Source: JAKAWQ01 sp963745975 (lineage in GTDB: Bacteria; Pseudomonadota; Alphaproteobacteria; Acetobacterales; Acetobacteraceae). Taken from it: a DNA stretch of 64,000 nt. Below are positions 25,125-35,421 of the stretch, one piece after another. Below the pieces are notes generated by a model that saw only the letters and a list, made by a program, of their open reading frames with translations, had not been told where the DNA came from and did not search any database. The first letter of the stretch is position 1, and each line of letters opens with the position of its first letter. The stretch spans positions 1,302,001 to 1,366,000 of the forward strand of contig CAVUZJ010000009.1 in NCBI GenBank assembly GCA_963745975.1. The letters are read 5' to 3'. Both the position numbers and the translations under genes were made by a program.

Positions 25125-26594
25125 TCAGCGCGCCTCGGCGAGAAGCGAGAGCTGGCGTTCACTGTTGTCGGTGAAATCCGAAAGCGGGATCGGATAGTCG
25201 CCGGTGAAGCAGGCGTCGCAGAAATGCGGGCGATGGGGATCGCGCGGCGCGCGGCCGAGCGCGCGGTAGAGCCCGTCGATCGAGATGAAGGCGAGGCTGT
25301 CCACGCCGATCAGGCTCGCCATCTCGCCAAGATCGTGCCGCGCCGCGAGCAGGTGGCTCTCCTCGGGCGTATCGATGCCGTAAAAGCAGGAGTGCCGCGT
25401 GGGCGGGGACGAGATGCGCATATGCACCTCCGAGGCGCCGGCGGCGCGCACCATCTCGACGATCTTGCGGCTGGTCGTGCCGCGCACGATCGAATCGTCC
25501 ACCAGAATGACGCGCCGCCCGGCGAGCACCGAGCGGTTGGTGGAGTGCTTGAGCTTCACGCCGAGATGGCGGATCTGATCGGTGGGCTCGATGAACGTTC
25601 TGCCGACGTAATGGTTGCGGATGATGCCGAGCTCGAAGGGAAGCCCGCTCTCGGCGGCGAATCCCATCGCCGCCGGCACGCCCGAATCGGGCACCGGCAC
25701 GACGACGTCCGCGGGGATCGGCGCCTCGCGGGCCAGCTCGGCGCCGATGCGCTTGCGCGCGTCGTAAACCGAGACGCCCTCCATCCGCGAATCCGGCCGG
25801 GCGAAATAGATATATTCGAAGACGCAGAAGCGCGCGTGCGCGCGGCCGAAGGGGCGGATGCTGCGCACGCCGGCATCGGTGATCTCGACGATCTCACCCG
25901 GCTCCACGTCGCGGACGAACTCGGCGCCGACGATCTCGAGCCCGCAGGTCTCGCTCGAGAGCACGTAGCCCGGGCTGCCGTCCGCGCCGGCGAGGCGGCC
26001 GAGGATGAGCGGGCGGACGCCGAGCGGGTCGCGCGCGCCGATCAGCGCGGTGTTGGTGAGTGCGACCAGGCTGTAGGCGCCCGAGACCTGCTTCAGCGCG
26101 TCGATCAGCCGGTCGAGCACGGTCGAGTAGGTGCTGATCGCGATGAGATGGACGAAAACCTCGGAATCGGTCGTGGACTGGAAGAGGCAGCCGCGGCGGA
26201 CCAGCTCGCGGCGCAGCCGGTGCGCGTTGGTGAGGTTGCCGTTATGGCCGACCGCGAGGCCGCCGAACTCGAAATCGGCGTAGAGCGGCTGGACGTTGCG
26301 CAGCACGGTCTCGCCGGTGGTGGCGTAGCGGTTATGGCCGATGGCGTGGGTGCCGGGGAGGCCGGCGATCACACGCGCGTCGCTGAAATTGTCGCCGACC
26401 AGGCCGAGCCCCTTGTGCGAGTGGAAGTGCGTGCCGTCGAAGGAGACGATCCCGGTCGCCTCCTGGCCGCGATGCTGGAGCGCGTGCAGGCCGAGTGCGG
26501 TGACCGCCGTGGCGTCGGCCGCGTTCCAGACGCCGAAGACCGCGCATTCCTCGTGAAATTTATCATCCGCGGGGCCGTCAGAAAGGAGCGTCAT
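25125..26594 (-). CDS. purF: Amidophosphoribosyltransferase PurF
   Basis: This 489-residue enzyme catalyses the first step of purine synthesis, forming phosphoribosylamine from PRPP and glutamine. The N-terminal nucleophile Cys is in FHEECAVFGVW (Cys17), preceded by a short propeptide. The glutaminase domain shows HRGQEATGI and HNGNLTNA. The PRPP loop VILVDDSIVRGTTSRKIVEM lies at about 355. Cysteines in the C-terminal region (CFYGIDTP, FCDACFTGDYP) are consistent with the 4Fe-4S form seen in Bacillus-like enzymes. It lies 13 bp after cvpA, its classical neighbour. Confidence 0.95.
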   Translation of the reverse strand: MTLLSDGPADDKFHEECAVFGVWNAADATAVTALGLHALQHRGQEATGIVSFDGTHFHSHKGLGLVGDNFSDARVIAGLPGTHAIGHNRYATTGETVLRNVQPLYADFEFGGLAVGHNGNLTNAHRLRRELVRRGCLFQSTTDSEVFVHLIAISTYSTVLDRLIDALKQVSGAYSLVALTNTALIGARDPLGVRPLILGRLAGADGSPGYVLSSETCGLEIVGAEFVRDVEPGEIVEITDAGVRSIRPFGRAHARFCVFEYIYFARPDSRMEGVSVYDARKRIGAELAREAPIPADVVVPVPDSGVPAAMGFAAESGLPFELGIIRNHYVGRTFIEPTDQIRHLGVKLKHSTNRSVLAGRRVILVDDSIVRGTTSRKIVEMVRAAGASEVHMRISSPPTRHSCFYGIDTPEESHLLAARHDLGEMASLIGVDSLAFISIDGLYRALGRAPRDPHRPHFCDACFTGDYPIPLSDFTDNSERQLSLLAEAR

Positions 26595-26607
26595 CCGGCA
26601 CTTCTCC

Positions 26608-27183
26608 TCAATGAGTCGGCGGGTCGAGCGCCGAGCCCTGGGGGCTCGCCTGCAGCAGCGCCGTGGCCCCGGGCGCGGGCACGGGCGGCGGCGGGTCGAG
26701 GCGTGGGCGGTAGCGCGGCGGCAATATCTCGACGACCCAGGCGGCGCCCTCGTAGGCGAACGGCAGCGCCCGCGCCGCCAGCACCACGGGCGGCCAGGCG
26801 GCCGGCGCCTCGATGAGGCCGATCGCGATATAGGCGATGACGATCAGCGCCGCACCCCGCACCAGGCCGAAAATCAAGCCCAGCGAGCGATCGAGGCCGC
26901 CCAGGGCCGAATTGCGGACGACGCCGCCCACCCAGGAGGCGATCAGCGAGAGCAGGATCAGGGCGACGAGGAAGACCGCGACCGCGGCGACGACATCGGC
27001 GATGCCGGGATCGGTGATCATCGTGTGTGCCTTGGCCGAGGCGAACGGAAAGGCGATCGCGGCCACCGCGGCGGCCCCGAGCCAAGCCCCGACGCCCAGC
27101 ACCTCGCGCACGAGGCCGCGGGCGAATCCGATCAGCGCCGAAAGGCCGGCCACGCCGAGAACGGCGAGGTCCACCCAGTTCAT
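26608..27183 (-). CDS. cvpA: CvpA family inner-membrane protein
   Basis: The protein has 191 residues and four predicted spans. The opening MNWVDLAVLGVAGLSALIGFARGLVREVLG is characteristic of CvpA/DedE proteins, named for colicin V production in E. coli. The segment DRSLGLIFGLVRGAALIVIAYI is also typical. A proline-rich tail of about 30 residues is cytoplasmic or periplasmic by prediction. The molecular role of the family is unsettled; it is linked to envelope stress tolerance. The cvpA-purF pairing is conserved across proteobacteria. Confidence 0.9.
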   Translation of the reverse strand: MNWVDLAVLGVAGLSALIGFARGLVREVLGVGAWLGAAAVAAIAFPFASAKAHTMITDPGIADVVAAVAVFLVALILLSLIASWVGGVVRNSALGGLDRSLGLIFGLVRGAALIVIAYIAIGLIEAPAAWPPVVLAARALPFAYEGAAWVVEILPPRYRPRLDPPPPVPAPGATALLQASPQGSALDPPTH

Positions 27184-27253
27184 TGGGCCGGCTTCTTCCG
27201 CCCCGGGCAGCCTTCTATCCGCATCGCCTATCGCACCGCCGGAAAGTCACTCC

Positions 27254-27283
27254 GTATAAACCTGATCGCCCGGGATTCGCCAA
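27254..27283 (-). promoter_or_regulatory. Candidate promoter for cvpA-purF
   Basis: On the minus strand, TTGGCG (27278-27283) and TTATAC (27254-27259) are 18 nt apart, about 70 nt before the cvpA start. This is the only AT-rich island in the 107-bp gap between radA and cvpA. Matches are moderate. Confidence 0.38.
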
Positions 27284-27290
27284 TTCGTCA

Positions 27291-28676
<1,386 letters not shown>

Positions 28677-28679
28677 TCC

Positions 28680-29456
28680 CTACCCGCGCAGCTCCATCCG
28701 GATCGGGCCCTCGCGCCGGCCGTGCGTGAACTGCTCGACGAACGGGTTGCCGCTGTCGAAGAGCGAGCCGGCCGGGCCGTCCCAGACGATCCGCCCGCCA
28801 TGCAGCATCGCCGCGCGATCGCCGATCCGCTCCGCCGAGGCCATGTCGTGCGTGATCGCGACCGCCGTCGAGCCCAGCCGCTTCACGCAATCGACGATCA
28901 GCCCGTCGATCACCGCGCCCATGATCGGGTCGAGCCCGGTGGTCGGCTCGTCGAAGAAAAGAATCTCCGGCGTCGCGGCGATCGCCCGCGCAAGCGCCAC
29001 GCGCTTCTGCATCCCCCCGGAAAGCTCGTGCGGGAAGAGCGCGCCGACCTCGGGCTCGAGCCCGACCTGGCCCAATATCTCGCCCGCCCGCACCCGCGCC
29101 TCCGCCCGCCGGACCCGATGGCGGGCGATGAGCCCGAATGCCACGTTCTCCCACACGGGGAGCGAATCGAAGAGCGCGCCGTTCTGGAACAGCATCCCGA
29201 TCCGCGCGTACATCGCCCGCCGCGCCCGGCCGGAAAGGGCGAGCACGTTCTCGCCCGCGATCTCGATCGTCCCGGCATCGGGCTCGATCAGCCCGAGAAC
29301 GCACTTGATGAGCACGGATTTGCCCGTGCCCGACCCGCCGATCACGACGAGCGAGGTGCCGGCCATGATGTCGAGATCGACACCGTCCAGCACCTTCTTC
29401 TCGCCGAACGACTTGGCGAGCCCGCGGATGCGGATCTTCGGGACCGCGCCGCTCAT
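28680..29456 (-). CDS. mlaF: Lipid-asymmetry ABC transporter ATPase MlaF
   Basis: This 258-residue ATPase of the Mla phospholipid transport system acts at the inner membrane with MlaE. It has Walker A GGSGTGKSVLIKCVLG (about 39), signature LSGGMQKRVALARAIA (about 146) and Walker B ILFFDEPTTGLDPIMG (about 166). GMQKR in the signature is characteristic of the MlaF/TtgB/Tgd3 group. Its start overlaps the mlaE stop. No mlaD or mlaC gene follows in this window, so the substrate-carrying MCE subunit must lie elsewhere. Confidence 0.92.
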   Translation of the reverse strand: MSGAVPKIRIRGLAKSFGEKKVLDGVDLDIMAGTSLVVIGGSGTGKSVLIKCVLGLIEPDAGTIEIAGENVLALSGRARRAMYARIGMLFQNGALFDSLPVWENVAFGLIARHRVRRAEARVRAGEILGQVGLEPEVGALFPHELSGGMQKRVALARAIAATPEILFFDEPTTGLDPIMGAVIDGLIVDCVKRLGSTAVAITHDMASAERIGDRAAMLHGGRIVWDGPAGSLFDSGNPFVEQFTHGRREGPIRMELRG

Positions 29457-30238
29457 TGGCTGAAGAAGAGCCCCGTCAGCACATAGTCGAAGGCGAGGAT
29501 CAGGATCGAGGCGGAGACCACGGCGGCGGTGGTCGCCGACCCCACGCCCTCGGCGCCGCCGCGCGTCGCGTAGCCGTTGTAGCAGCCCATCAGCGCGATC
29601 AGGAATCCGAAGACGGCCGACTTCACCAGGCCCGATACGACGTCGATCGTCTCGAGATAGGAGAAGGTGCTGTGCAGATAGGCGGCCGGGTTGAAGCCGA
29701 GCGAGGTGGTGCTGACGAGGAAGCCGCCGAGCACGCCCAGGATGTCCGCCACCAAGACGAGCATCGGAAGTGCGAGGATGCCGGCCAAGAGGCGCGGGGC
29801 GACGAGATACTTCATCGGGTCGGTCGAGAGCGTCGCCAGCGCGTCGATCTGATCGGTCACGCGCATGGTGCCGATCTCGGCCGCCATCGCCGACCCGACC
29901 CTCCCCGCCACCATCAGCCCGGCCAGCACCGGGCCAAGCTCGCGCGTGACCGAGAGCACCACCACCGAGGCGACGGCGCCCTGCGCGGAGAACCGGGCGA
30001 AGCCGGTGTAGGACTGAAGGGCGAGCACCATGCCGGTGAAGATCGCGGTCAGCGCCACCACCGGCAGGCTGAAATAGGCCATCTCGACGAGCGCCCGGAC
30101 GAACATCCGGACATGAAAGGGCGGGCGGACGAGATGGGAGAGCCCGGCGATGCCGAAGAGGGTGACGCGCCCCGCCGTGCGGCAGAGGCCGAGCACCGGC
30201 CGCCCGATCGCGGCCAGCGCCAGCAGGATGGGATTCAC
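29453..30238 (-). CDS. mlaE: Lipid-asymmetry ABC transporter permease MlaE
   Basis: This 261-residue membrane protein has an amphipathic N-terminal segment and about five spans. MlaE-family signatures include TGMVLALQSYTGF, RELGPVLAGLMVAGRVGSAMAAEIGTM and the following DQIDALATLSTDPMKYLVAP. It should form the membrane dimer partnered with MlaF. It overlaps alr upstream and mlaF downstream by 4 nt each, so alr-mlaE-mlaF are probably coupled. Confidence 0.93.
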   Translation of the reverse strand: MNPILLALAAIGRPVLGLCRTAGRVTLFGIAGLSHLVRPPFHVRMFVRALVEMAYFSLPVVALTAIFTGMVLALQSYTGFARFSAQGAVASVVVLSVTRELGPVLAGLMVAGRVGSAMAAEIGTMRVTDQIDALATLSTDPMKYLVAPRLLAGILALPMLVLVADILGVLGGFLVSTTSLGFNPAAYLHSTFSYLETIDVVSGLVKSAVFGFLIALMGCYNGYATRGGAEGVGSATTAAVVSASILILAFDYVLTGLFFSQ

Positions 30239-31329
30239 GCGGCGAGCACCACGCGGTGATAGCGCCGGCCGAGCAGGGTGAGGATGTTGTAATCGTTGGT
30301 CCCGGCGGCCTCGGCCACCGCTTCGAGCGGCTGGGCGGGCCCGATCAGCTCGAGCCGGTCGCCCGGGCCGAGGGCCGGATGGTCGGTCGCGTCATAGGTC
30401 GTGAGGTCCATGGAGACACGGCCTACCAGCGCCAGCCGGCTGCCGTCAAAGAAGGCCCCGCCCCGGTTCGAGAGCGAGCGCGGCCAGCCGTCCGCGTAGC
30501 CCACGCCAATCGTGGCGATCCGGCTCGGCCGCGCCGCCCGCCAGGTCGCGTTGTAGCCGACGCTCTCGCCCGGCCCGATCGCGCGCACGGAGAGGACCCG
30601 GGCGGCGAGGTGGACCGAAGGGCGCATCGGGTTCGCTTGGCCGGGGACCGGGTTGATGCCGTAGAGCGCCGCCCCCGGCCGGGCGAGGTCCGAGGCGAAG
30701 CGCGGGCCGAGGAAGATCCCCGAGGAATTGGCGATCGAGCGCGGCGCCGGCGGCAGCCGATCCGCCAGGGCAGCGAACCGCGCGCGCTGATGCTCGTTCA
30801 GCGGGTCCCCGACGCATTCGGCGCTCACGAGATGCGTCATCACGAACCTCAAAGCGACGCCCTCCAGCAGCGCCGGCTCCGCCGCCAGCGCCGCCACCTC
30901 GGACTCCGCGAGCCCGAGCCGCGCCATCCCGGTATCGATATGCAGGATCGCGGCAAGCTTCGTGCCCGCCCGCGCGGCCTCCGCACGCCAGAGCGCGATC
31001 TCGCCAAGCGAGCCCAGCACCGGAATGATCCGCCCCGCCCGGTATTCCCCCTCCGCTCCCGCGGAGAGCCCGTTCAGCGCCGCCAGCATCGCCTCCCCCA
31101 CGAGTGGGCGAATCGCCAACGCCTCCTCGAGATGCGCGGTGAAGAAATGCCGACAGCCGGCGGCGTAAAGCGCCGGCGCGACAATCCTGGCGCCGAGCCC
31201 GTAGGCGTCCGCCTTGACCACCGCGGCAACCGGGCCCGCCGCGTGCCGCGCCGCGAGCGCCCGCCAGTTGGCGACGATGGCGGTAAGATCGATCGTCAGG
31301 ACAGCGGCGGCAGCCTCAGCAGCCGGCAT
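30235..31329 (-). CDS. alr: Alanine racemase
   Basis: This 364-residue PLP enzyme converts L-Ala to D-Ala for peptidoglycan. The PLP lysine is in VVKADAYGLGA (Lys39 or so), and the opposing catalytic Tyr is in ESVGYNATWRA. The signature GYADGWPR and the C-terminal RVSMDLTTYD are intact. The start at 31329 lies 14 nt inside the end of dnaB, giving MPAAEAAAAVLTIDLTA; a longer open frame upstream is a dnaB shadow. The dnaB-alr order is common in alphaproteobacteria. Confidence 0.94.
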   Translation of the reverse strand: MPAAEAAAAVLTIDLTAIVANWRALAARHAAGPVAAVVKADAYGLGARIVAPALYAAGCRHFFTAHLEEALAIRPLVGEAMLAALNGLSAGAEGEYRAGRIIPVLGSLGEIALWRAEAARAGTKLAAILHIDTGMARLGLAESEVAALAAEPALLEGVALRFVMTHLVSAECVGDPLNEHQRARFAALADRLPPAPRSIANSSGIFLGPRFASDLARPGAALYGINPVPGQANPMRPSVHLAARVLSVRAIGPGESVGYNATWRAARPSRIATIGVGYADGWPRSLSNRGGAFFDGSRLALVGRVSMDLTTYDATDHPALGPGDRLELIGPAQPLEAVAEAAGTNDYNILTLLGRRYHRVVLAA

Positions 31330-32812
31330 CGGAATGCTGGAGGTCGAGATCCGCGAACCGGGTGAACTCGGCCTCGAAGAAGAGATCGATCTTGCCGGTC
31401 GGCCCGTGCCGCTGCTTGGCGAGGAACAGCTCGGCCCGGTTGTGCACGCGCTCCATGTCGCGCTGCCATTTCTCGGTCGCGTCCTGGAAGCGCTGCTCGG
31501 AATCGAAGGCCATCTGCTTGGGCGCACGCTGCGCGAGATAGTACTCGTCGCGGTAGATGAACATCACCGAATCCGCGTCCTGCTCGATCGTTCCGGATTC
31601 GCGCAGATCCGAGAGCTGCGGGCGCTTATCCTCGCGCCCCTCGACCGCGCGCGAGAGCTGCGAGAGCGCCAGCACCGGCACCGCCAGCTCCTTGGCGATC
31701 GCCTTCAGCCCCTGCGTCACCTGGCTGATCTCGAGCACGCGGTTCTCGGGCTTCGTTCCGGCCGCCGGGCGCATGAGCTGGAGATAATCGATCACCACGA
31801 GCGCCAAGCCCCGCGTGCGCTTGAGCCGCCGCGCGCGAGTGCGCAGCGCCGAGAGGGTGATCGCCGGCGTATCGTCTATCTCGATCGGCAGCGCACTGAT
31901 CTCGCGCGAGACGGCGACGAAACGATCGAAATCGCGCTGGCCGATATCGCCGCGGCGGATCCGATCGCCGCTGATGCGCGCCTGCTCGGCGAGCACGCGC
32001 GTCGCCAGCTGCTCGGCGCTCATCTCGAGCGAAAAAATGGCGACCGCCGGCTTCTTCGCCTCACCCGCGCGCTCGACCAGCAGCGCGCGCGCCGCCCCCG
32101 CGGCGATACGCGTCGCCAGCGCCGTCTTGCCCATGCCCGGCCGGCCGGCGAGCACCACGAGATCGGAGGGATGGAGGCCGCCCGTCTTGGCGTCGAGATC
32201 GGTGAGGCCGGTGGCCAGGCCCGAAACGTGCCCGGTGCGCCGGAAGGCGCGCTCGGCGCTCTCGATCGCCTGGGCGAGCGCACGCTCGAAATTGAGGAAG
32301 CCGCCATCGCCGGCGCCGCGCGTCGCGAGATCGTAGAGCGCCTGCTCCCCCGCCTCGAGCTGCCCGCGCGCCGCCAGCTCCGGCTCCGAGCCGAAGGCGC
32401 GGTTCACCATCACTTCGCCGAGATCGATCAGCTGGCGGCGCAACCAGGCGTCGTGCACCGTGCGGCCATACTCGCCGGCATTGATGATGCCGACGGTCGC
32501 GGCCAGAAGCTGGGCGAGATAGGCGGTGCCGCCCACCTCCTCGAGCAGGCCGGAATGCTCGAACTCGGCGCGCAGCGTGACGGCGTCGGCGAGCTGGCCG
32601 GCTTCGACCCGCCTGCGGATCGCCTCGTAGAGGCGCGCATGCACCGGATCGGCGAAATGCTCGGGCTCGAGGAACTCCGAAACCCGCTCGAATGCCTTGT
32701 TGTTGGCGAGCAACGCACCGAGCAGCGCCTGCTCCGCCTCGAGATTGGCGGGCGGTCGGCGCAGCGCATGCCCGAGCAAGGGCGAGTCGAGGGGAGCATC
32801 GGGGGGAGACAT
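31316..32812 (-). CDS. dnaB: Replicative DNA helicase DnaB
   Basis: This 498-residue hexameric helicase unwinds the chromosome fork and contacts primase. The N-terminal helical domain begins PPANLEAEQALLGALLAN, followed by a linker helix. The RecA-like domain has Walker A GRPGMGKTALATRIA (about 205), Walker B LALVVIDYLQLM, and LSQLSRAVEGREDKRPQLSDLRESGTIEQDAD, the diagnostic DnaB block. I chose ATG 32812 (MSPPDAPLDSP); an upstream in-frame ATG at 32965 lies in hairpin cluster B and would add an implausible basic leader. A perfect DnaA box lies about 41 nt upstream. Confidence 0.95.
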   Translation of the reverse strand: MSPPDAPLDSPLLGHALRRPPANLEAEQALLGALLANNKAFERVSEFLEPEHFADPVHARLYEAIRRRVEAGQLADAVTLRAEFEHSGLLEEVGGTAYLAQLLAATVGIINAGEYGRTVHDAWLRRQLIDLGEVMVNRAFGSEPELAARGQLEAGEQALYDLATRGAGDGGFLNFERALAQAIESAERAFRRTGHVSGLATGLTDLDAKTGGLHPSDLVVLAGRPGMGKTALATRIAAGAARALLVERAGEAKKPAVAIFSLEMSAEQLATRVLAEQARISGDRIRRGDIGQRDFDRFVAVSREISALPIEIDDTPAITLSALRTRARRLKRTRGLALVVIDYLQLMRPAAGTKPENRVLEISQVTQGLKAIAKELAVPVLALSQLSRAVEGREDKRPQLSDLRESGTIEQDADSVMFIYRDEYYLAQRAPKQMAFDSEQRFQDATEKWQRDMERVHNRAELFLAKQRHGPTGKIDLFFEAEFTRFADLDLQHSDAGC

Positions 32813-32852
32813 GGGGCGGGGACCATAGTCCCCTCCCCCGCGCAGGACACCC

Positions 32853-32861
32853 TGTGGATAA
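32853..32861 (-). promoter_or_regulatory. DnaA box upstream of dnaB
   Basis: On the minus strand the nine bases read TTATCCACA, a perfect consensus DnaA box, 41 nt before the dnaB start codon. Such an AT-rich 9-mer is rare in DNA this GC-rich. The placement suggests that the initiator protein influences transcription of the helicase gene. I saw no second box nearby. Confidence 0.6.
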
Positions 32862-32893
32862 GGTGCAACATGGGGGTGGTTTTTTCTTCCAGG

Positions 32894-33063
32894 CCAGGGC
32901 TCCGCCCTGGACCCGGGCAAGGGGCTCTGCCCCTTGCATCCCCGGCAAAGGCGGAGCCTTTGCAATCCATTACTTAAAAAATTCGGGGGTCTGGGGCCTC
33001 AAGGCCCCAGCGGGGGCGTCGGGGGCAGAGCCCCCGACCGGAGTCCAGAGGCAGAGCCTCTGG
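32894..33063. repeat. Hairpin cluster B
   Basis: Six short palindromes sit in tandem between argF and dnaB: CCAGGGCTCCGCCCTGG (32894), CAAGGGGCTCTGCCCCTTG (32918), CAAAGGCGGAGCCTTTG (32946), GGGGCCTCAAGGCCCC, CGGGGGCAGAGCCCCCG and CCAGAGGCAGAGCCTCTGG. A 28-nt stretch at about 32944-32971 is identical to cluster C. The giant hairpin of clusters A and C is missing; an A/T-rich ACTTAAAAAATTC occupies its place. It probably separates argF from dnaB transcripts. Confidence 0.85.
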
Positions 33064-33078
33064 CTTGGCCCTTAATGC

Positions 33079-34047
33079 TTAGCGGGCCGCGCCGAGCGCC
33101 CAGGCAAGCACGCCCTTCTGGGCGTGGAGGCGGTTCTCCGCCTCGTCGAACACGACCGACTGCGGCCCGTCGATCACCGCCTCGTCCACCTCCTCCCCGC
33201 GATGGGCGGGCAGGCAGTGCATGAAGAGCGCGTCCGGCGCGGCGAGCGCCATCAGGGCGGGCGTCACGCGGTAGGGCGCGAGGAGATTGTGCCGGCTCTC
33301 CTTCGGGTCGTCCGACATGCTCAGCCAGGTATCGGTGACGACGCAGCGTGCGCCGGCGACGGCCTCCTCGGGGGAGTCGAACAGCTCGATCCGCGCTCCC
33401 TGTTCCCGCGCCCAGGCGACCAGCGCGGGCGGCGGGCGGAGCTGCTCGGGCGTGGCGAGGCGGAGGGTGAAGTGAAAGCGCGTCGCGGCCTCGATCCACG
33501 AGCGCGCGACGTTGTTGCCGTCGCCCGACCATGCCACCACCTGGCCCGCGATCGGCCCGCGATGGTCCTCGAAGGTCATCACGTCCGCCATGAGCTGGCA
33601 GGGATGCGAGGAAGCGGTGAGGCCGTTGATCACCGGCACGGTTGCGTAGGCGGCAAGCTCGGCGAGCTTCTCCGGGCGGTCGGTGCGGAGGAGGATCGCG
33701 TCCACGTAGCGCGAGAGCACGCGCGCGGTATCGGCAACGCTCTCGCCGCGGCCGAGCTGCGTCTCGTAGCCGGAGAGCGAGATGACCTCGCCGCCGAGCT
33801 GGCGCATCGCCACTTCGAAGCTCACGCGCGTGCGCGTCGAGGGTTTTTCGAAGATCATGGCGAGCGTCTTGCCGGCGAACGGGCGCGAGGACACCCCGCC
33901 CGCCGAGCGAAAGCCGTTCGCGATGTCAAGCATCTGGCGGAGCGTCGGCGTGTCGAAGTCGCGCAGATCGAGGAAGTGCCGCGGCGGCGGCGCCGGCGGC
34001 GACTCCCGGCCCTGGTCCGCGCTGGCGCGTCTCAGCGCGCCGCTCAT
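33079..34047 (-). CDS. argF: Ornithine carbamoyltransferase
   Basis: This 322-residue enzyme makes citrulline from ornithine and carbamoyl phosphate. The carbamoyl-phosphate loop is EKPSTRTRVSFEVA (about 68), with HPCQLMADV at about 148. The ornithine-binding SMSDD loop and FMHCLPAHRGEEVDE near the C-terminus are all intact. The N-terminus carries an extra 20 or so residues (SADQGRESPPAPPP) before the usual start of homology. ATG 34047 overlaps the argD stop (ATGA); an upstream in-frame ATG exists only as an argD shadow. Confidence 0.95.
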   Translation of the reverse strand: MSGALRRASADQGRESPPAPPPRHFLDLRDFDTPTLRQMLDIANGFRSAGGVSSRPFAGKTLAMIFEKPSTRTRVSFEVAMRQLGGEVISLSGYETQLGRGESVADTARVLSRYVDAILLRTDRPEKLAELAAYATVPVINGLTASSHPCQLMADVMTFEDHRGPIAGQVVAWSGDGNNVARSWIEAATRFHFTLRLATPEQLRPPPALVAWAREQGARIELFDSPEEAVAGARCVVTDTWLSMSDDPKESRHNLLAPYRVTPALMALAAPDALFMHCLPAHRGEEVDEAVIDGPQSVVFDEAENRLHAQKGVLAWALGAAR

Positions 34048-35240
34048 TTCGCGGCGACCTTGGCGCTCGTGGGCAGGCAGCGCAGCGCGGCGCGGCGGAG
34101 CATCGCCGCCGCCTGGTCGCACTCGGCCTCGCGCACGATCAGCGGCGGCACCAGCCGCAGCACGTTCTCTCCCGCATTGACGGTGAGCAGCCCCTCGGCG
34201 AGGCAGGCGGAGGCCACCTCGCCCTGCGGCGGCACGCATTTCAGCCCTACGATCAGGCCGGCGCCGCGCACCTCGGAGAAGATCTGGGGGAGCTCGGCCA
34301 CCAGGCGCTCGAGGTCGTGCCAGAATTTGCGCGCCGTACGGTCCACATCCGGGAGGAAGCCGGGGGCGAGCATGACGTCGAGCACGGCGTTCGCGGCGGC
34401 GGAAGCGAGCGGGTTGCCGCCGAAGGTGCTGCCGTGCGTCCCGGGCACCATGTTCCGCGCGACGCGCTCGGTTGCGAGCACCGCGCCCATCGGGAAGCCG
34501 CCGGCGATGCCCTTCGCCGCCGACATCACGTCCGGCGCGATGCCGGCCCATTCATGGGCGAAGAGCTTGCCGGTGCGGCCCATGCCGCACTGGATCTCGT
34601 CCATCCCGAGCAGGAGGCCGAACTCGTCGGCGGTCGCGCGGAGATCGCGCAGGAACTCGAGGCTCGCCGGCCGGATGCCGCCTTCGCCTTGCACCGGCTC
34701 GACCAGGATGGCGCAGGTTTCGGGCCCGATCGCCGCGCGCACCTCGTTGAGGTTGTTGAAGGGGACGTGATCGAAGCCCGGCGCCGGTGGGCCGAATCCC
34801 TTCAGGTATTTCGCATTGCCGGTGGCCGAGAGCATCGCGAGCGTGCGGCCGTGGAAGGCGCCCTCGAAGCAGATCACGCGGTAGCGCTCCGGATGGCCCT
34901 CCTCGGCCATCGTCTTGCGCATCATCTTCACCATGCCCTCGTTCGCTTCCGCGCCGGAATTGCAGAAGAAGACGGAGTCCGCGAAGGTTGCCTCGGTGAG
35001 GCGGCGGGCGAGCTTTTCCGCTTCGGGCACGCGGTAGAGGTTGGAGACGTGCATCACCTTCGCCGCCTGCGCGGCGATCGCCGAAACGAGGTGCGGATGG
35101 TTGTGGCCGAGCGAGGAGGTGGCGATGCCGGCGCCGAAATCGAGGAACCGTCGTCCGTCCTCGGTGATGAGCCAAGCGCCCTCGCCCCGCTCGAAGGCGA
35201 GGTCCGCGCGGTTGTAGGTCGGCATCAGCGGAGGAATCAT
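34044..35240 (-). CDS. argD: Acetylornithine aminotransferase
   Basis: This 398-residue class-III PLP aminotransferase acts in arginine synthesis, and often also on succinyl-diaminopimelate for lysine. The start MIPPLMPTYNRADLAFERGEG is typical of ArgD. Glycine and aromatic PLP contacts (NSGAEANEGMVKMMRK), the acidic DEIQCGMGRTGKLFA segment, and the Schiff-base lysine in MSAAKGIAGGFPMGAVLA are present. It is coupled to argF by a 4-nt overlap. The 181-bp gap upstream holds only a short CGGTTT-CGGC-AAACCG hairpin at 35375. Confidence 0.94.
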   Translation of the reverse strand: MIPPLMPTYNRADLAFERGEGAWLITEDGRRFLDFGAGIATSSLGHNHPHLVSAIAAQAAKVMHVSNLYRVPEAEKLARRLTEATFADSVFFCNSGAEANEGMVKMMRKTMAEEGHPERYRVICFEGAFHGRTLAMLSATGNAKYLKGFGPPAPGFDHVPFNNLNEVRAAIGPETCAILVEPVQGEGGIRPASLEFLRDLRATADEFGLLLGMDEIQCGMGRTGKLFAHEWAGIAPDVMSAAKGIAGGFPMGAVLATERVARNMVPGTHGSTFGGNPLASAAANAVLDVMLAPGFLPDVDRTARKFWHDLERLVAELPQIFSEVRGAGLIVGLKCVPPQGEVASACLAEGLLTVNAGENVLRLVPPLIVREAECDQAAAMLRRAALRCLPTSAKVAAK

Positions 35241-35421
35241 TCGCCGCTCGGCCCTTTCAGCCGTTCCCGTCCCCTCGCGTTCTGCGCCCGCGAGCCTTCG
35301 CGGCCGCCCCGGGGAAACCGCGATAGTTGGCCGGGGACAGGGCCGGAGTCAAACCGAGCCGGCTTCGTCGGGGGCGGTTTCGGCAAACCGTCATCCGCCC
35401 CGCCCGAGGGAGGGCGGTTTC

